From positions 1 to 61,877 of the forward strand of contig CBFHOS010000011.1 in the NCBI GenBank assembly GCA_965657645.1: a stretch of 61,877 bases of DNA, read 5' to 3'. The notes beneath the pieces were generated by a model, which was not told the DNA's origin, did no database searches, and was given only the letters and a program-made list of their open reading frames with translations. The stretch comes from CBFHOS01 sp965657645. Lineage in GTDB: Bacteria > Pseudomonadota > Alphaproteobacteria > Puniceispirillales > Puniceispirillaceae. Shown here piece by piece: positions 17,233-26,168 of this stretch; the first letter of the stretch is position 1; each line of letters begins with the position of its first letter. A program made the position numbers and the translations under genes.

Positions 17233-17233
17233 G

Positions 17234-17599
17234 CTAGCTGATAACGCTATCGACCAACAGGCTGACTTCGGCGCTCACCGCTATCAACAGATCTTCTAGC
17301 GGCATGCCGCTAAAGCCGTAGACGTCATAGCCGATGATCAATGGCATCAGATAATACCGGATGATAAACAGCCAGAATGCCAGATAGAGCGGCGCAATGC
17401 GGTCGATTATCCATGATGGGGTGATGTAAGCCGATAGCTTTAACAGGGATGACGTCATGCCCTTGGTTAGGCGCAGGAGGACAAATTTGCTGTCTTCCTT
17501 GAGGAAAATCGTCACAGCAAATCTGATAATGGCTGCCCACATGATGAGGCCAAGTGGCAAGTCAATAAAAATGCCCAGCGCTGGTATGCTGTTGCTCAT
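17234..17599 (-). CDS. Hypothetical integral membrane protein
   Basis: 121 residues with two or three hydrophobic segments: about 6-30 (IFIDLPLGLIMWAAIIRF), about 68-90 (IAPLYLAFWLFIIRYYLM), and a moderately hydrophobic C-terminus. A basic stretch FLKEDSKFVLLRLTKGM lies between them. I do not recognise the family; loose similarity in layout to YggT-type proteins is not enough for a call. No strong ribosome site precedes the ATG. Tail-to-tail with the DUF6476-like gene, one base between stops. Frame length and membrane pattern support a real gene. Confidence 0.6.
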   Translation of the reverse strand: MSNSIPALGIFIDLPLGLIMWAAIIRFAVTIFLKEDSKFVLLRLTKGMTSSLLKLSAYITPSWIIDRIAPLYLAFWLFIIRYYLMPLIIGYDVYGFSGMPLEDLLIAVSAEVSLLVDSVIS

Positions 17600-17828
17600 G
17601 GTAGTAATTATCCAAAAATTTGATCGTAACTTTAGTCTGTAGAACCCGCCCTGCCTAGCATTTTATGGCAAATGTGACTGGTTTGCCATGTTTACCGCGG
17701 CGAATTTGCTAAACGGCCGCGTAAATGCTGGCAAGAGGGGGCAAAACCCGATACATAATAGGCAGTTTTCAAACCCCATTGCCCGTTGTTGCCCTGTTGG
17801 GGGCGGCGGCTGAATCAAGGATAAAAAA

Positions 17829-19508
17829 ATGGCCAGCCATCAGTATGTTTATGTCATGAACCGCCTTTCAAAAGCTTGGCCGGGCGGCAAGGAAGTACTC
17901 AAGAATATCAGCCTGTCATTTTTGCCCGGCGCAAAGATCGGCGTGCTTGGTTTGAACGGCGCAGGTAAATCGACGCTGCTCAAAATCATGGCTGGCATCG
18001 ATACCGATTATAACGGCGAAGCATGGGCGGCTGATGGCGTTAAAGTCGGCTATCTAGCACAGGAACCTGAATTGGATGCGTCCCTTGACGTTACCGGCAA
18101 TGTGCTGGCTGGCCTTGGCCGTGCAAAGGAATTGATGGACCGCTTTAACGAGGTTAGCGCCCGCTTTGCCGAGGAACTCACCGACGATGAAATGAATGCG
18201 GTTATTGCTGAACAGGCGGAATTGCAGGAAGAGATTGACGCGATTGATGGCTGGGATCTAGAGCGCAAGGCCGAGATTGCGATGGACGCGCTTCGGGTGC
18301 CGCCGGGTGATTCTGATGTGACCAAATTATCGGGTGGTGAAAAGCGCCGTGTGGCCCTTTGTAAGCTGTTATTGAGCGCACCTGACATGCTGTTGCTCGA
18401 CGAGCCTACCAACCATTTGGACGCTGAATCTGTCGCATGGCTCCAGCAATTCCTGCATGATTTCCCGGGAACTGTGGTGACAATTACCCACGATCGTTAC
18501 TTCCTTGACGAGGTTGCTGGCTGGATTCTAGAGCTCGATCGCGGCGCAGGCATTCCGTATGAGGGCAATTATTCAGGCTGGCTAGAGCAAAAGCAAAAGC
18601 GTTTGCAGCAAGAGGGCAAAGCCGACGATGCGCGGGTGAAGTCACTGTCGCGCGAGCTCGATTGGGTGCGTTCCGCGCCAAAGGCCCGCCAAGCCAAGTC
18701 AAAAGCCCGTATCAACGCCTATGAAAAACTATTGGCGGATGATCAAGATCGCCAGATTGATACCGCAAAAATTTCCATTCCAGCTGGCCCGCGTCTTGGT
18801 GACGTGGTGATCAATGCCGATGGATTGCGCAAAGGGTTTGGTGACCGTTTGTTGGTTGAGGATGTGTCTTTCCGCCTACCGCCTGGTGGTATTGTCGGCG
18901 TTATCGGGCCAAACGGTGCTGGTAAAACAACGCTGTTCAAGATGATTACGGGGGTGGAAAAGCCCGATGCAGGATCCTTTACCGTGGGTGATACGGTAAA
19001 GCTCGGCTATGTCGATCAGTCGCGCGATGATCTGGATGATAAAAAGACCGTTTGGGAAGTGATTTCCGATGGGCTCGATGAAATCCAGCTAGGCAAGCGC
19101 ACGATGGCTTCTAGAGCCTATGTTGGCCAGTTCAACTTTAAGGGCGGCGACCAGCAAAAGCAGGTTGGTCAATTGTCGGGCGGTGAGCGTAACCGTGTTC
19201 ACCTTGCGCGGATGCTAAAGAGCGGGGCTAATTTGCTATTGCTCGATGAGCCAACCAATGATCTGGATGTGGATACCTTGCGTGCGCTTGAAGAGGCGCT
19301 CGAAGAATTTGCTGGCTGTGCCGTGGTGGTTAGCCACGATCGCTGGTTCCTAGACCGGATCGCGACGCATATTCTGGCATTTGAAGGCGATAGCCATGTC
19401 GAGTGGTTTGAAGGCAATTATGAGGCCTATGAAGCCGACAAAAAGCGCCGCCTTGGTGCCGATGCCGACCGGCCAACACGGATCAAATACAAGCCGATTA
19501 GCCGCTAG
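17829..19508 (+). CDS. ettA: Energy-dependent translational throttle EttA (ABC-F)
   Basis: Soluble ABC-F ATPase that in E. coli binds the ribosomal E site and gates the first elongation cycle according to the ATP/ADP ratio. 559 residues, close to EttA (555). Two ABC domains: Walker A GLNGAGKST at 41-49, signature LSGGEKRR and LLLDEPTNHLD in the first; GPNGAGKTT, LSGGERNR and LLLDEPTNDLD in the second. The inter-domain linker is basic and rich in Arg/Lys (RSAPKARQAKSKARI). The EttA assignment over other ABC-F types rests on length, the opening QYVYVMNRLSK and the EttA-like linker. A second ABC-F gene (uup) lies at 54890-56791. Confidence 0.92.
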   Translation: MASHQYVYVMNRLSKAWPGGKEVLKNISLSFLPGAKIGVLGLNGAGKSTLLKIMAGIDTDYNGEAWAADGVKVGYLAQEPELDASLDVTGNVLAGLGRAKELMDRFNEVSARFAEELTDDEMNAVIAEQAELQEEIDAIDGWDLERKAEIAMDALRVPPGDSDVTKLSGGEKRRVALCKLLLSAPDMLLLDEPTNHLDAESVAWLQQFLHDFPGTVVTITHDRYFLDEVAGWILELDRGAGIPYEGNYSGWLEQKQKRLQQEGKADDARVKSLSRELDWVRSAPKARQAKSKARINAYEKLLADDQDRQIDTAKISIPAGPRLGDVVINADGLRKGFGDRLLVEDVSFRLPPGGIVGVIGPNGAGKTTLFKMITGVEKPDAGSFTVGDTVKLGYVDQSRDDLDDKKTVWEVISDGLDEIQLGKRTMASRAYVGQFNFKGGDQQKQVGQLSGGERNRVHLARMLKSGANLLLLDEPTNDLDVDTLRALEEALEEFAGCAVVVSHDRWFLDRIATHILAFEGDSHVEWFEGNYEAYEADKKRRLGADADRPTRIKYKPISR

Positions 19509-19533
19509 ACTGGCTGGCGGGTTAGCTGGCGTA

Positions 19534-20178
19534 TTAGCCCTCTAGCTTGGCTTTCATGGCGTCTATCAGGGCTGAGAACTTGCCTTTATTCTTGCGGATA
19601 ATGGCGATGTTTTCCTGTTTTTGCGTGATCAGCATCGAGATGTTTTCGATCTCGATATCCAGCACGCGGATCGGCTCGCCCGGTACAGTGGTTACGCGCC
19701 AATTGACCAGAACCGACGGCCGCGCGCCGGTGCTATCACTGAATTCACCAGACACAATGGCGAGTTTCTCACCCTTGGCGGTACTGCTAACAGGGGTGTA
19801 TTGAAGGCCCTTAAGCTGGTCAAAATTATTCACCACTGTGCCAACAATCACCTCATGGATGATGGTTTCGTATTCACGCTTTTCAGCATCGGTCGCGGCG
19901 CGCCAATATTGACCGGCGGAAAAGCGCGCAATGCCGGGAAAATCAAAGTATTTTTTCAATAGCGCGGTGACAGATTCGCGGCGGGCGGCCATATCGCCCG
20001 TGTCAATTTCGAGCAACACCATCATATCTACGATCATCGCATCAATATGAGCGGTGGCCGCGTTTGGTGTGTTATTCGCCGCCATAGCGGACAGGCTAGT
20101 GCCGGTAAGGCCGAGTGTGGCAAAGCTAGATGCGAGGCCCAGATTGCGCGTGAATTGCATAAACTGTCGACGATGCAT
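19534..20178 (-). CDS. mlaC: Phospholipid-transport protein MlaC (Ttg2D)
   Basis: Periplasmic lipid-binding shuttle of the Mla pathway, carrying phospholipid between MlaA in the outer membrane and the MlaFEDB complex. 214 residues. The N-terminus HRRQFMQ followed by a hydrophobic stretch and an AMA-A site looks like a twin-arginine (Tat) signal. The family region with LLKKYFDFPGIARFSAGQYWRAA is clear. The start ATG overlaps the mlaA stop (TAATG), and a GGAGG lies 7 bases upstream inside mlaA, so the two are translationally coupled. The mlaFED genes are not in the window. Confidence 0.9.
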   Translation of the reverse strand: MHRRQFMQFTRNLGLASSFATLGLTGTSLSAMAANNTPNAATAHIDAMIVDMMVLLEIDTGDMAARRESVTALLKKYFDFPGIARFSAGQYWRAATDAEKREYETIIHEVIVGTVVNNFDQLKGLQYTPVSSTAKGEKLAIVSGEFSDSTGARPSVLVNWRVTTVPGEPIRVLDIEIENISMLITQKQENIAIIRKNKGKFSALIDAMKAKLEG

Positions 20179-20942
20179 TAATTTGCCTCCTCAAAAAAAT
20201 CACTAAACTCATCATCATTAACCGACTCGCCGGGGCGCTGGGTTACTCTGTCCTCTAATAGGCCGCGGCGGGTTTGATAATAAACCGATCTGGTCCGCGC
20301 ATACGGATCGACTGCGTTATATTTGGCATCATTGATGGCATCAAAATTCTCCGCCCGGAATGACACGGCACCTACCGCCGGCTGGGCGCTTATGACGGTT
20401 TGGGCGGCGTTGCCACTGCCAAGAACGCCAAGCGGGTTCAAGACCATTTCAACGACCGTGCCAGCGAGGCTGCGGGTGGTTTTAGGGCCAAGAACTGGCA
20501 CCATTAAAAATGACCCTTCGGGCACGTCGGCCGCGGCCAATGTCTGGCCGAAATCTTCTCTTTGTACCACAGCATCATCTTCAGTCAGATCGGCAAAGCC
20601 AAGGGTGAGGCCATTTATAAGGAAATGCACTGTCGCCAGACCGGCATTCTCGAACTTGCCTTGCAAGGTGGAATTGATCGCGGTTGATGGCATGCTCGCC
20701 CATTTAAGGTGGTTTTTAACGGCGCTACGTCCGCCCTCTGGAACGGTGTTGCGATAGCCCGATGCAACCGGCTCTAGGACATAGGTGTCGACGCCCATGT
20801 TAAAGGCGAACACGTCTCTGTTGCCGTTTTCATACTTGTCGCGGATATCACTCCGTTGATCTTCGGGAATAGATGAACAACCAGCCATGATAGTCACAAG
20901 ACCGATAATGCCAAGCAATGAAGGTAGCCGAGTCACAAGCAT
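20178..20942 (-). CDS. mlaA: Outer-membrane lipid-asymmetry lipoprotein MlaA (VacJ)
   Basis: Outer-membrane lipoprotein that removes misplaced phospholipid from the outer leaflet and hands it to MlaC. 254 residues. The signal ends in the lipobox IMAGC, with the lipidated cysteine at residue 22. The VacJ domain is clear: NRDVFAFNMGVDTYVLEP, a GLATVHFLINGLTLGFADL helix region, the DFGQTLAAADVPEGSFLMVP motif and LGPKTTRSLAG. First gene of the mlaA-mlaC pair, with a 1-base overlap. Confidence 0.94.
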   Translation of the reverse strand: MLVTRLPSLLGIIGLVTIMAGCSSIPEDQRSDIRDKYENGNRDVFAFNMGVDTYVLEPVASGYRNTVPEGGRSAVKNHLKWASMPSTAINSTLQGKFENAGLATVHFLINGLTLGFADLTEDDAVVQREDFGQTLAAADVPEGSFLMVPVLGPKTTRSLAGTVVEMVLNPLGVLGSGNAAQTVISAQPAVGAVSFRAENFDAINDAKYNAVDPYARTRSVYYQTRRGLLEDRVTQRPGESVNDDEFSDFFEEAN

Positions 20943-20961
20943 AAGTTACAATCCCAAAATA

Positions 20962-20989
20962 AAAAAGACGTGCCTAAAAAGACGTGCCC
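20962..20989. repeat. 14-bp tandem duplication upstream of mlaA
   Basis: AAAAAGACGTGCCT (20962-20975) is followed by AAAAAGACGTGCCC (20976-20989), in the 208-bp divergent region between mlaA and uvrD. A further CCTAAAAAAGCC occurs near 21010. The rest of the interval shows no gene. Confidence 0.75.
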
Positions 20990-21150
20990 GCGAGCAGGCT
21001 GCAAACCATACCTAAAAAAGCCAAACGGCGCAAATCACTCTGATCTAACGCCTCAATTGTTGCATTTTATCATAATCCAATCATAACGGGGCAAATTTGG
21101 TGAAAAGATGGCGTTGACCCGCGGCGGTCGATTTGCAATTTTGAACCATC

Positions 21151-23388
21151 ATGAATGTATCACCCCCCCAAAACCGGCCGTGGCTTGATGGCCTAAATCC
21201 GGCGCAAAGAGATGCTGTGCAAACACTTGATGGGCCGTTGCTGGTTCTATCTGGTGCGGGTACTGGCAAAACCCGTGTGTTAACCTCGCGCCTCGCCGAA
21301 TTGGTCGCAAGTGGCACGGCAAAGCCGTGGAATATTTTGGCTGTGACCTTTACTAACAAGGCCGCGCGCGAGATGAAAGAACGGGTGGCAGGTCTGGTTG
21401 GCCCGATGGCCGAACAGGTGTGGCTTGGCACATTTCACTCGCTTGCGGCGAAAATGTTGCGCCGTCATGCGGATCTGGTCGGGCTTGGCTCGGACTTTAC
21501 GATCCTCGATACGGATGATCAAAACCGCTTGCTTAAACAGCTAATCGCGGCAGAGGGGCTAGATCCAAAACGGTGGCCAGCGCGGATGCTTGGTGGCACC
21601 ATTTCCCGATGGAAAGACCGCGGGTTAACACCTGACAAAATTGGTCTGGCAGAGGCGGGGGACCTCGCCAATGGCCGGATGAAACAGATTTACACGGATT
21701 ATCAAAACCGGCTTTTGGCACTTAACGCCGTCGATTTTGGCGATCTGTTGCTGCATATGCTGACCATCTTTCAGGCCCATAGTGATGTGCTGGCGGAATA
21801 TCAGGAACGCATTACCCATATTATGGTTGATGAGTATCAGGATACTAATGTTGCGCAATATTTGTGGCTACGTTTGCTGGCTGGCAAGCGTCATAATCTG
21901 TGTTGTGTTGGTGATGATGACCAGTCGATCTATGGATGGCGCGGCGCTGAAGTCGGCAATATTCTGAAATTTGAGTCTGATTTTGCCGGATCAAAAACCG
22001 TCCGGCTTGAAGAAAATTACCGCTCAACTGGCCATATTCTCGCCGCCGCCTCTACGGTGATTGCCCGCAATGAAACGCGGCTTGGCAAGACCTTGTTTAC
22101 CGCCGCTGATGATGGCGAGAAGCTACGGGTTAGCGGCTATTGGGATGGGGCTGATGAGGCCCGCACGATATCTAGCCAGATCGAGGGGATGATGGCCGAT
22201 GGGATAAACCTGTCGCAGATCGCCGTATTGGTTCGGGCAGGGTTTCAAACGCGTGAATTTGAAGAACGCTTTATTGCGATTGGTCTTCCCTACAGGGTTG
22301 TGGGAGCGCGGTTTTATGAGCGCGCCGAGATCCGCGATGCCATCGCCTATTTGCGGTTGATCGCCCAGCCAGCCGATGATCTAGCATTCGAGCGGATTAT
22401 CAATTTGCCGAAACGTGGCCTTGGTGCGGCGACCTTGCAGGCCATTCATATTCAGGCGCGGTCGACCCAGAAACCGTTGCTAGCGGCAGCTTTTGACCTT
22501 GTTGAAACAGATGAATTGCGCCTGTCTGCCCGCACCACTTTGACAGAATTTATCAAAGATATCAGCCGGTGGCGGAGCCAGATCGGCAGCATGCATCAAG
22601 GTGATCTGGCAAAGATGGTCCTCGAAGAATCGGGCTATACCCAGATGTGGCAACGCGACAAATCACCGGAAGCCGAGGGCCGTCTTGAGAACCTGACCGA
22701 GCTGGTTAACGCGATGCAGGATTTTGACTCGCTCCAAGGTTTTCTTGAACATATCTCGCTGGTGATGGATGGCGACACCCAATCAGAAAGTGGCGAGGTC
22801 ACGTTGATGACCATGCATGCGGCCAAGGGGTTGGAATTTGATACGGTGATCATGCCGGGCTGGGAAGAGGGGATTTTCCCAAGCCAGCGAACGATTGACG
22901 AAAATGGCGCGGTGGGTCTAGAGGAAGAGCGCCGGCTGGCCTATGTCGGCATCACCCGTGCGCGTAAAAACGTCTATATCAGCTTTGCCGGTAGCCGCCG
23001 TATTCATGGCCAATGGCAATCGTCGGTTCCCTCTCGCTTTTTGGCCGAATTACCGCCAGAATCGGTGATTGAGGATGTCCAGCATGGTATGGGTGGGGGC
23101 GGCTATGGCCGCGTTGCACCGGCTCAAGTTGGATATGCTGGCGGTTATGGCGGCGGTGATGTTGGCGGCTATGGACCGGGATGGGGGCGCATGGCAAAGC
23201 GCGCCGACACTGCGGATACTGGGTTCAAGCCAGAAAATTCTGGCGCCGCCTTTGCGGCAGGGGATCGCGTATTCCACCAGAAATTCGGGATGGGTAACGT
23301 GATTTATGTTGAGGGTGATAAGTTGGAAATTGCTTTTGATCGGGCTGGCAATAAAAAAGTCATGTCCGGCTTTGTGAGCAAGCCATGA
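21151..23388 (+). CDS. uvrD: ATP-dependent DNA helicase UvrD/PcrA
   Basis: Superfamily 1A 3'-5' helicase of nucleotide-excision and mismatch repair. 745 residues. Walker A GAGTGKT at 35-41; motif II VDEYQDTN; motif III GDDDQSIYGWRGA; motif IV ENYRST; motif V TMHAAKGLEFD; motif VI ERRLAYVGITRAR. A Gly/Tyr-rich linker (about 645-680) leads to a C-terminal Tudor-like domain, GDRVFHQKFGMGNVIYVEGD, which binds RNA polymerase in PcrA/UvrD. The start ATG at 21151 places 20 residues before the Q motif. It overlaps prmA by 4 bases (ATGA). Confidence 0.95.
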   Translation: MNVSPPQNRPWLDGLNPAQRDAVQTLDGPLLVLSGAGTGKTRVLTSRLAELVASGTAKPWNILAVTFTNKAAREMKERVAGLVGPMAEQVWLGTFHSLAAKMLRRHADLVGLGSDFTILDTDDQNRLLKQLIAAEGLDPKRWPARMLGGTISRWKDRGLTPDKIGLAEAGDLANGRMKQIYTDYQNRLLALNAVDFGDLLLHMLTIFQAHSDVLAEYQERITHIMVDEYQDTNVAQYLWLRLLAGKRHNLCCVGDDDQSIYGWRGAEVGNILKFESDFAGSKTVRLEENYRSTGHILAAASTVIARNETRLGKTLFTAADDGEKLRVSGYWDGADEARTISSQIEGMMADGINLSQIAVLVRAGFQTREFEERFIAIGLPYRVVGARFYERAEIRDAIAYLRLIAQPADDLAFERIINLPKRGLGAATLQAIHIQARSTQKPLLAAAFDLVETDELRLSARTTLTEFIKDISRWRSQIGSMHQGDLAKMVLEESGYTQMWQRDKSPEAEGRLENLTELVNAMQDFDSLQGFLEHISLVMDGDTQSESGEVTLMTMHAAKGLEFDTVIMPGWEEGIFPSQRTIDENGAVGLEEERRLAYVGITRARKNVYISFAGSRRIHGQWQSSVPSRFLAELPPESVIEDVQHGMGGGGYGRVAPAQVGYAGGYGGGDVGGYGPGWGRMAKRADTADTGFKPENSGAAFAAGDRVFHQKFGMGNVIYVEGDKLEIAFDRAGNKKVMSGFVSKP

Positions 23389-24329
23389 GCACGCTGTATT
23401 CCGCATCTATGCATTTGCCGGGGGCATTAACCCAAGAGCAAATCAGCAGTTTGGAGCTGGTTTTCAGTGAGCTATTGGATAGCGCCGCCACCTCGCATCA
23501 CCGCATTGATGATGCGGATTGGAAGATCGAGGCATTGTTTGATGGTGAACCTGACGTCGACATGATGAATACTTTGCTGGCCCAGCAATTTGCCGCGTTG
23601 GGTCTGGCGCCAGTACTGGTATCTGTCGAGGTTCTGGCGGATCGTGATTGGCTAGCGGCAAATAGAGCGGCTTTTCCGCCATTGTCGATTGGCCGGTTCT
23701 GGATCTATGGCAGTCATGTTAAAACGCCGCCGCCCGCCGGTCATTTCCCCCTATTAATCGAGGCGGCACAGGCATTTGGCTCTGGCACACATCCGACAAC
23801 CGAGGGGTGTTTGCGGGCCGCCCAGATGATTGCCGAAACCCAATCGCACCGCCCGCGAATGATTTTGGATATGGGGTGTGGTTCAGCGATCTTGGGCATG
23901 GCAGGGCATAAATTATGGCCGTCCAGCACGGTTATCGCGGCGGATAATGATCCAGTGGCGGTAAAGGTGGCGGCACTTAATGGGCGATTGAACGGCATTG
24001 CCCCGGCGCAAATGCGGACCATCGTATCGGCGGGATTCGCGGGTCGGGATGTACGCCAATCCGGTCCGTATGATTTTATCTTTGCCAATATTCTGGCGGG
24101 GCCGCTTCGGCGCATGGCGCGTTCGCTAATGCCGCATCTTGCCGATTCTGGTTGGCTTGTTCTATCGGGTATTTTGAACGAGCAGGCGCTATCGGTGGAA
24201 CGCGCTTATGCGGCGCAGGGTGCGCGGTGTTGGGGGATGATTTCAATCGGTGATTGGACCACAATCATCATGCGCCCAGCCGGATTTGGCACTATGCCCG
24301 CTTTGTGGCAAGGTCGCCCTAGCCAGTAA
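23385..24329 (+). CDS. prmA: Ribosomal protein L11 methyltransferase PrmA
   Basis: SAM-dependent trimethylation of ribosomal protein L11. 314 residues. An N-terminal substrate-recognition domain is followed by the linker motif AFGSGTHPTT (130-139). The Rossmann SAM site ILDMGCGSAILG (160-171) comes next, then an acidic loop AADNDPVAV and the catalytic-site motif NILAGPL. The start overlaps the uvrD stop by 4 bases (ATGA), so translation is coupled. No unusual features. Confidence 0.93.
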   Translation: MSTLYSASMHLPGALTQEQISSLELVFSELLDSAATSHHRIDDADWKIEALFDGEPDVDMMNTLLAQQFAALGLAPVLVSVEVLADRDWLAANRAAFPPLSIGRFWIYGSHVKTPPPAGHFPLLIEAAQAFGSGTHPTTEGCLRAAQMIAETQSHRPRMILDMGCGSAILGMAGHKLWPSSTVIAADNDPVAVKVAALNGRLNGIAPAQMRTIVSAGFAGRDVRQSGPYDFIFANILAGPLRRMARSLMPHLADSGWLVLSGILNEQALSVERAYAAQGARCWGMISIGDWTTIIMRPAGFGTMPALWQGRPSQ

Positions 24330-24371
24330 CCCCCCATCGGCCAATAGGAATGTGGCGCAAAGGATATAAAT

Positions 24372-26168
24372 ATGTCGACAGATCAATCCAGCGCAACCGC
24401 CCCAACAGATGCCCTTATGCGGTTGCGGGCAGAATTGCCGGCGCATAATCTTGATGGCTGGTATGTTGGCCGCGAGGATATGTATCAGGGCGAAGAAGTG
24501 CCGCCGGGTGAAGAGCGGCTGGCCTATGTTTCGGGCTTTACCGGTTCCGCCGGATTTGCCCTAGTCCTAGCCGATCATGCGATGTTGTTTAGCGATGGCC
24601 GTTATAGCCTGCAAATGGTCGATCAATGTGACAATAAACAATGGAGTTGCCACACCCTGCCGGATGAAAATCTCGCCAGAGTTTTAACGGCGCATCAGCA
24701 ACAAGCTGGTCTTGATGCTGGGTTTCGTATTGGTATTGATCCGCATCTTGTGACCGTTGCCGCGTTTAACAGAATTGCGGCGGCGGTGTCTGGATGCGGC
24801 GGTGTGCTGGTCGCGGTTTCGGATAATCTGGTTGATGCCATCTGGCCCGACCGTCCGGCGATGCCCGCACCAAAGGCGGTAATGATGGATGATGCCATCG
24901 CCGGTGAGAGCGCCGATAGCAAGATGGCCAAGCTGGATGCAGAGCTTGACGCCGCTGGCGGCGATGCAATTATTCTCTCGCGCGTTGATGCGGTAAATTG
25001 GTTGGTGAATATGCGCGGTGGCGATTTGCCATGCACGCCGGTTAATCTCGCCTTTGCCCTATATCACCGCGAAAACGGGCTCATTATTCTGGCTGATCCG
25101 GGGCGTTTGCTGGCGGTTATGGGGGCTGGTTACAGTGTTGTGCCCTTGGCGCAATTGCCGGCATTGATCGATCCTGCGGCGGGTTATGACAGGAACACAA
25201 AAATCCTCATAGAGCTGGCTAGCCTGCCACATATTCTGCATAGCCAACTAGCCGCATCGGGGGTCGAGCTGATTGACGCCCCTTGTCCGGTGACCCGCCT
25301 CAAAGCGCGTAAAAACAAAGTCGAGCTTGCCGGTATCAGGCGTGCCCATATCGAAGACGGTGCGGCGATGGTGCGGTTTCTAGCATGGCTGGATAGTGGT
25401 GTGGCAAGTGGGATGAGCGAGAGCGCCATTGCCGATCATCTGTTGGATATCCGTCGCCAGAGTGCCAATTTTATTGCCTCTAGTTTTGATACGATCTGTG
25501 GGTCGGGGCCGAATGGTGCAATCGTCCATTATCGGGCCATTGCCGGTGCGGATCGTGTTTTGATGAATGATAATTTGTTGCTGGTTGATTCCGGTGCGCA
25601 TTACCATGACGGCACCACTGACATCACCCGCACCATCGCAATCGGCCAGCCCGATACCGCCATGCGCACGGCCTTTACCTTGGTGTTAAAAGGGCATATC
25701 GCACTGGCGATAGCGCGCTTCCCCAGCGATACAAATGGCGTGCAACTCGATGTGATGGCGCGGATGCCTCTATGGTCGGCGGGGATGGATTACGCCCACG
25801 GTACCGGCCACGGTGTCGGCCATGTGTTACAGGTGCATGAGGGCCCCGCCAGCATATCAAAGCGCGGTAATCTTGCCTTGGCCCCGGGCATGTTCCTATC
25901 GAATGAGCCGGGCTATTACAGTGCGGGCGAATGGGGCATACGGATTGAAAATCTGATCGCGGTTAATGCGCCGGATGATGCGGGCTATCTCAGCTTTGAG
26001 ACTGTCACTAAATGCCCGATTGACCGGCGCCTGATCGATCCTGACCTTTTAGATGATAGCGAGCGCGATTGGGTGAATAGCTATCACCGCGATGTCGAGG
26101 CGGTGCTGTCGCCATTGTTGGATGATAATGATAAAGCGTGGATTGAGGCGGCTTGCCGCCCGATTTAG
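24372..26168 (+). CDS. pepP: Xaa-Pro aminopeptidase, three-domain M24B
   Basis: Removes N-terminal residues preceding proline. 598 residues, i.e. the long three-domain type like eukaryotic XPNPEP1 rather than the 441-residue E. coli PepP. Two creatinase-like N-terminal domains (about 1-170 and 170-320) are followed by the pita-bread catalytic domain. Metal ligands are recognisable in VDSGAHYHDGTTDITRT, GTGHGVGH, SNEPGYY and IRIENL, in the expected order. It is convergent with ligA; the stop codons overlap by 4 bases (TTAG at 26165-26168). The gene symbol is by family; a different aminopeptidase P name may be used. Confidence 0.9.
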   Translation: MSTDQSSATAPTDALMRLRAELPAHNLDGWYVGREDMYQGEEVPPGEERLAYVSGFTGSAGFALVLADHAMLFSDGRYSLQMVDQCDNKQWSCHTLPDENLARVLTAHQQQAGLDAGFRIGIDPHLVTVAAFNRIAAAVSGCGGVLVAVSDNLVDAIWPDRPAMPAPKAVMMDDAIAGESADSKMAKLDAELDAAGGDAIILSRVDAVNWLVNMRGGDLPCTPVNLAFALYHRENGLIILADPGRLLAVMGAGYSVVPLAQLPALIDPAAGYDRNTKILIELASLPHILHSQLAASGVELIDAPCPVTRLKARKNKVELAGIRRAHIEDGAAMVRFLAWLDSGVASGMSESAIADHLLDIRRQSANFIASSFDTICGSGPNGAIVHYRAIAGADRVLMNDNLLLVDSGAHYHDGTTDITRTIAIGQPDTAMRTAFTLVLKGHIALAIARFPSDTNGVQLDVMARMPLWSAGMDYAHGTGHGVGHVLQVHEGPASISKRGNLALAPGMFLSNEPGYYSAGEWGIRIENLIAVNAPDDAGYLSFETVTKCPIDRRLIDPDLLDDSERDWVNSYHRDVEAVLSPLLDDNDKAWIEAACRPI

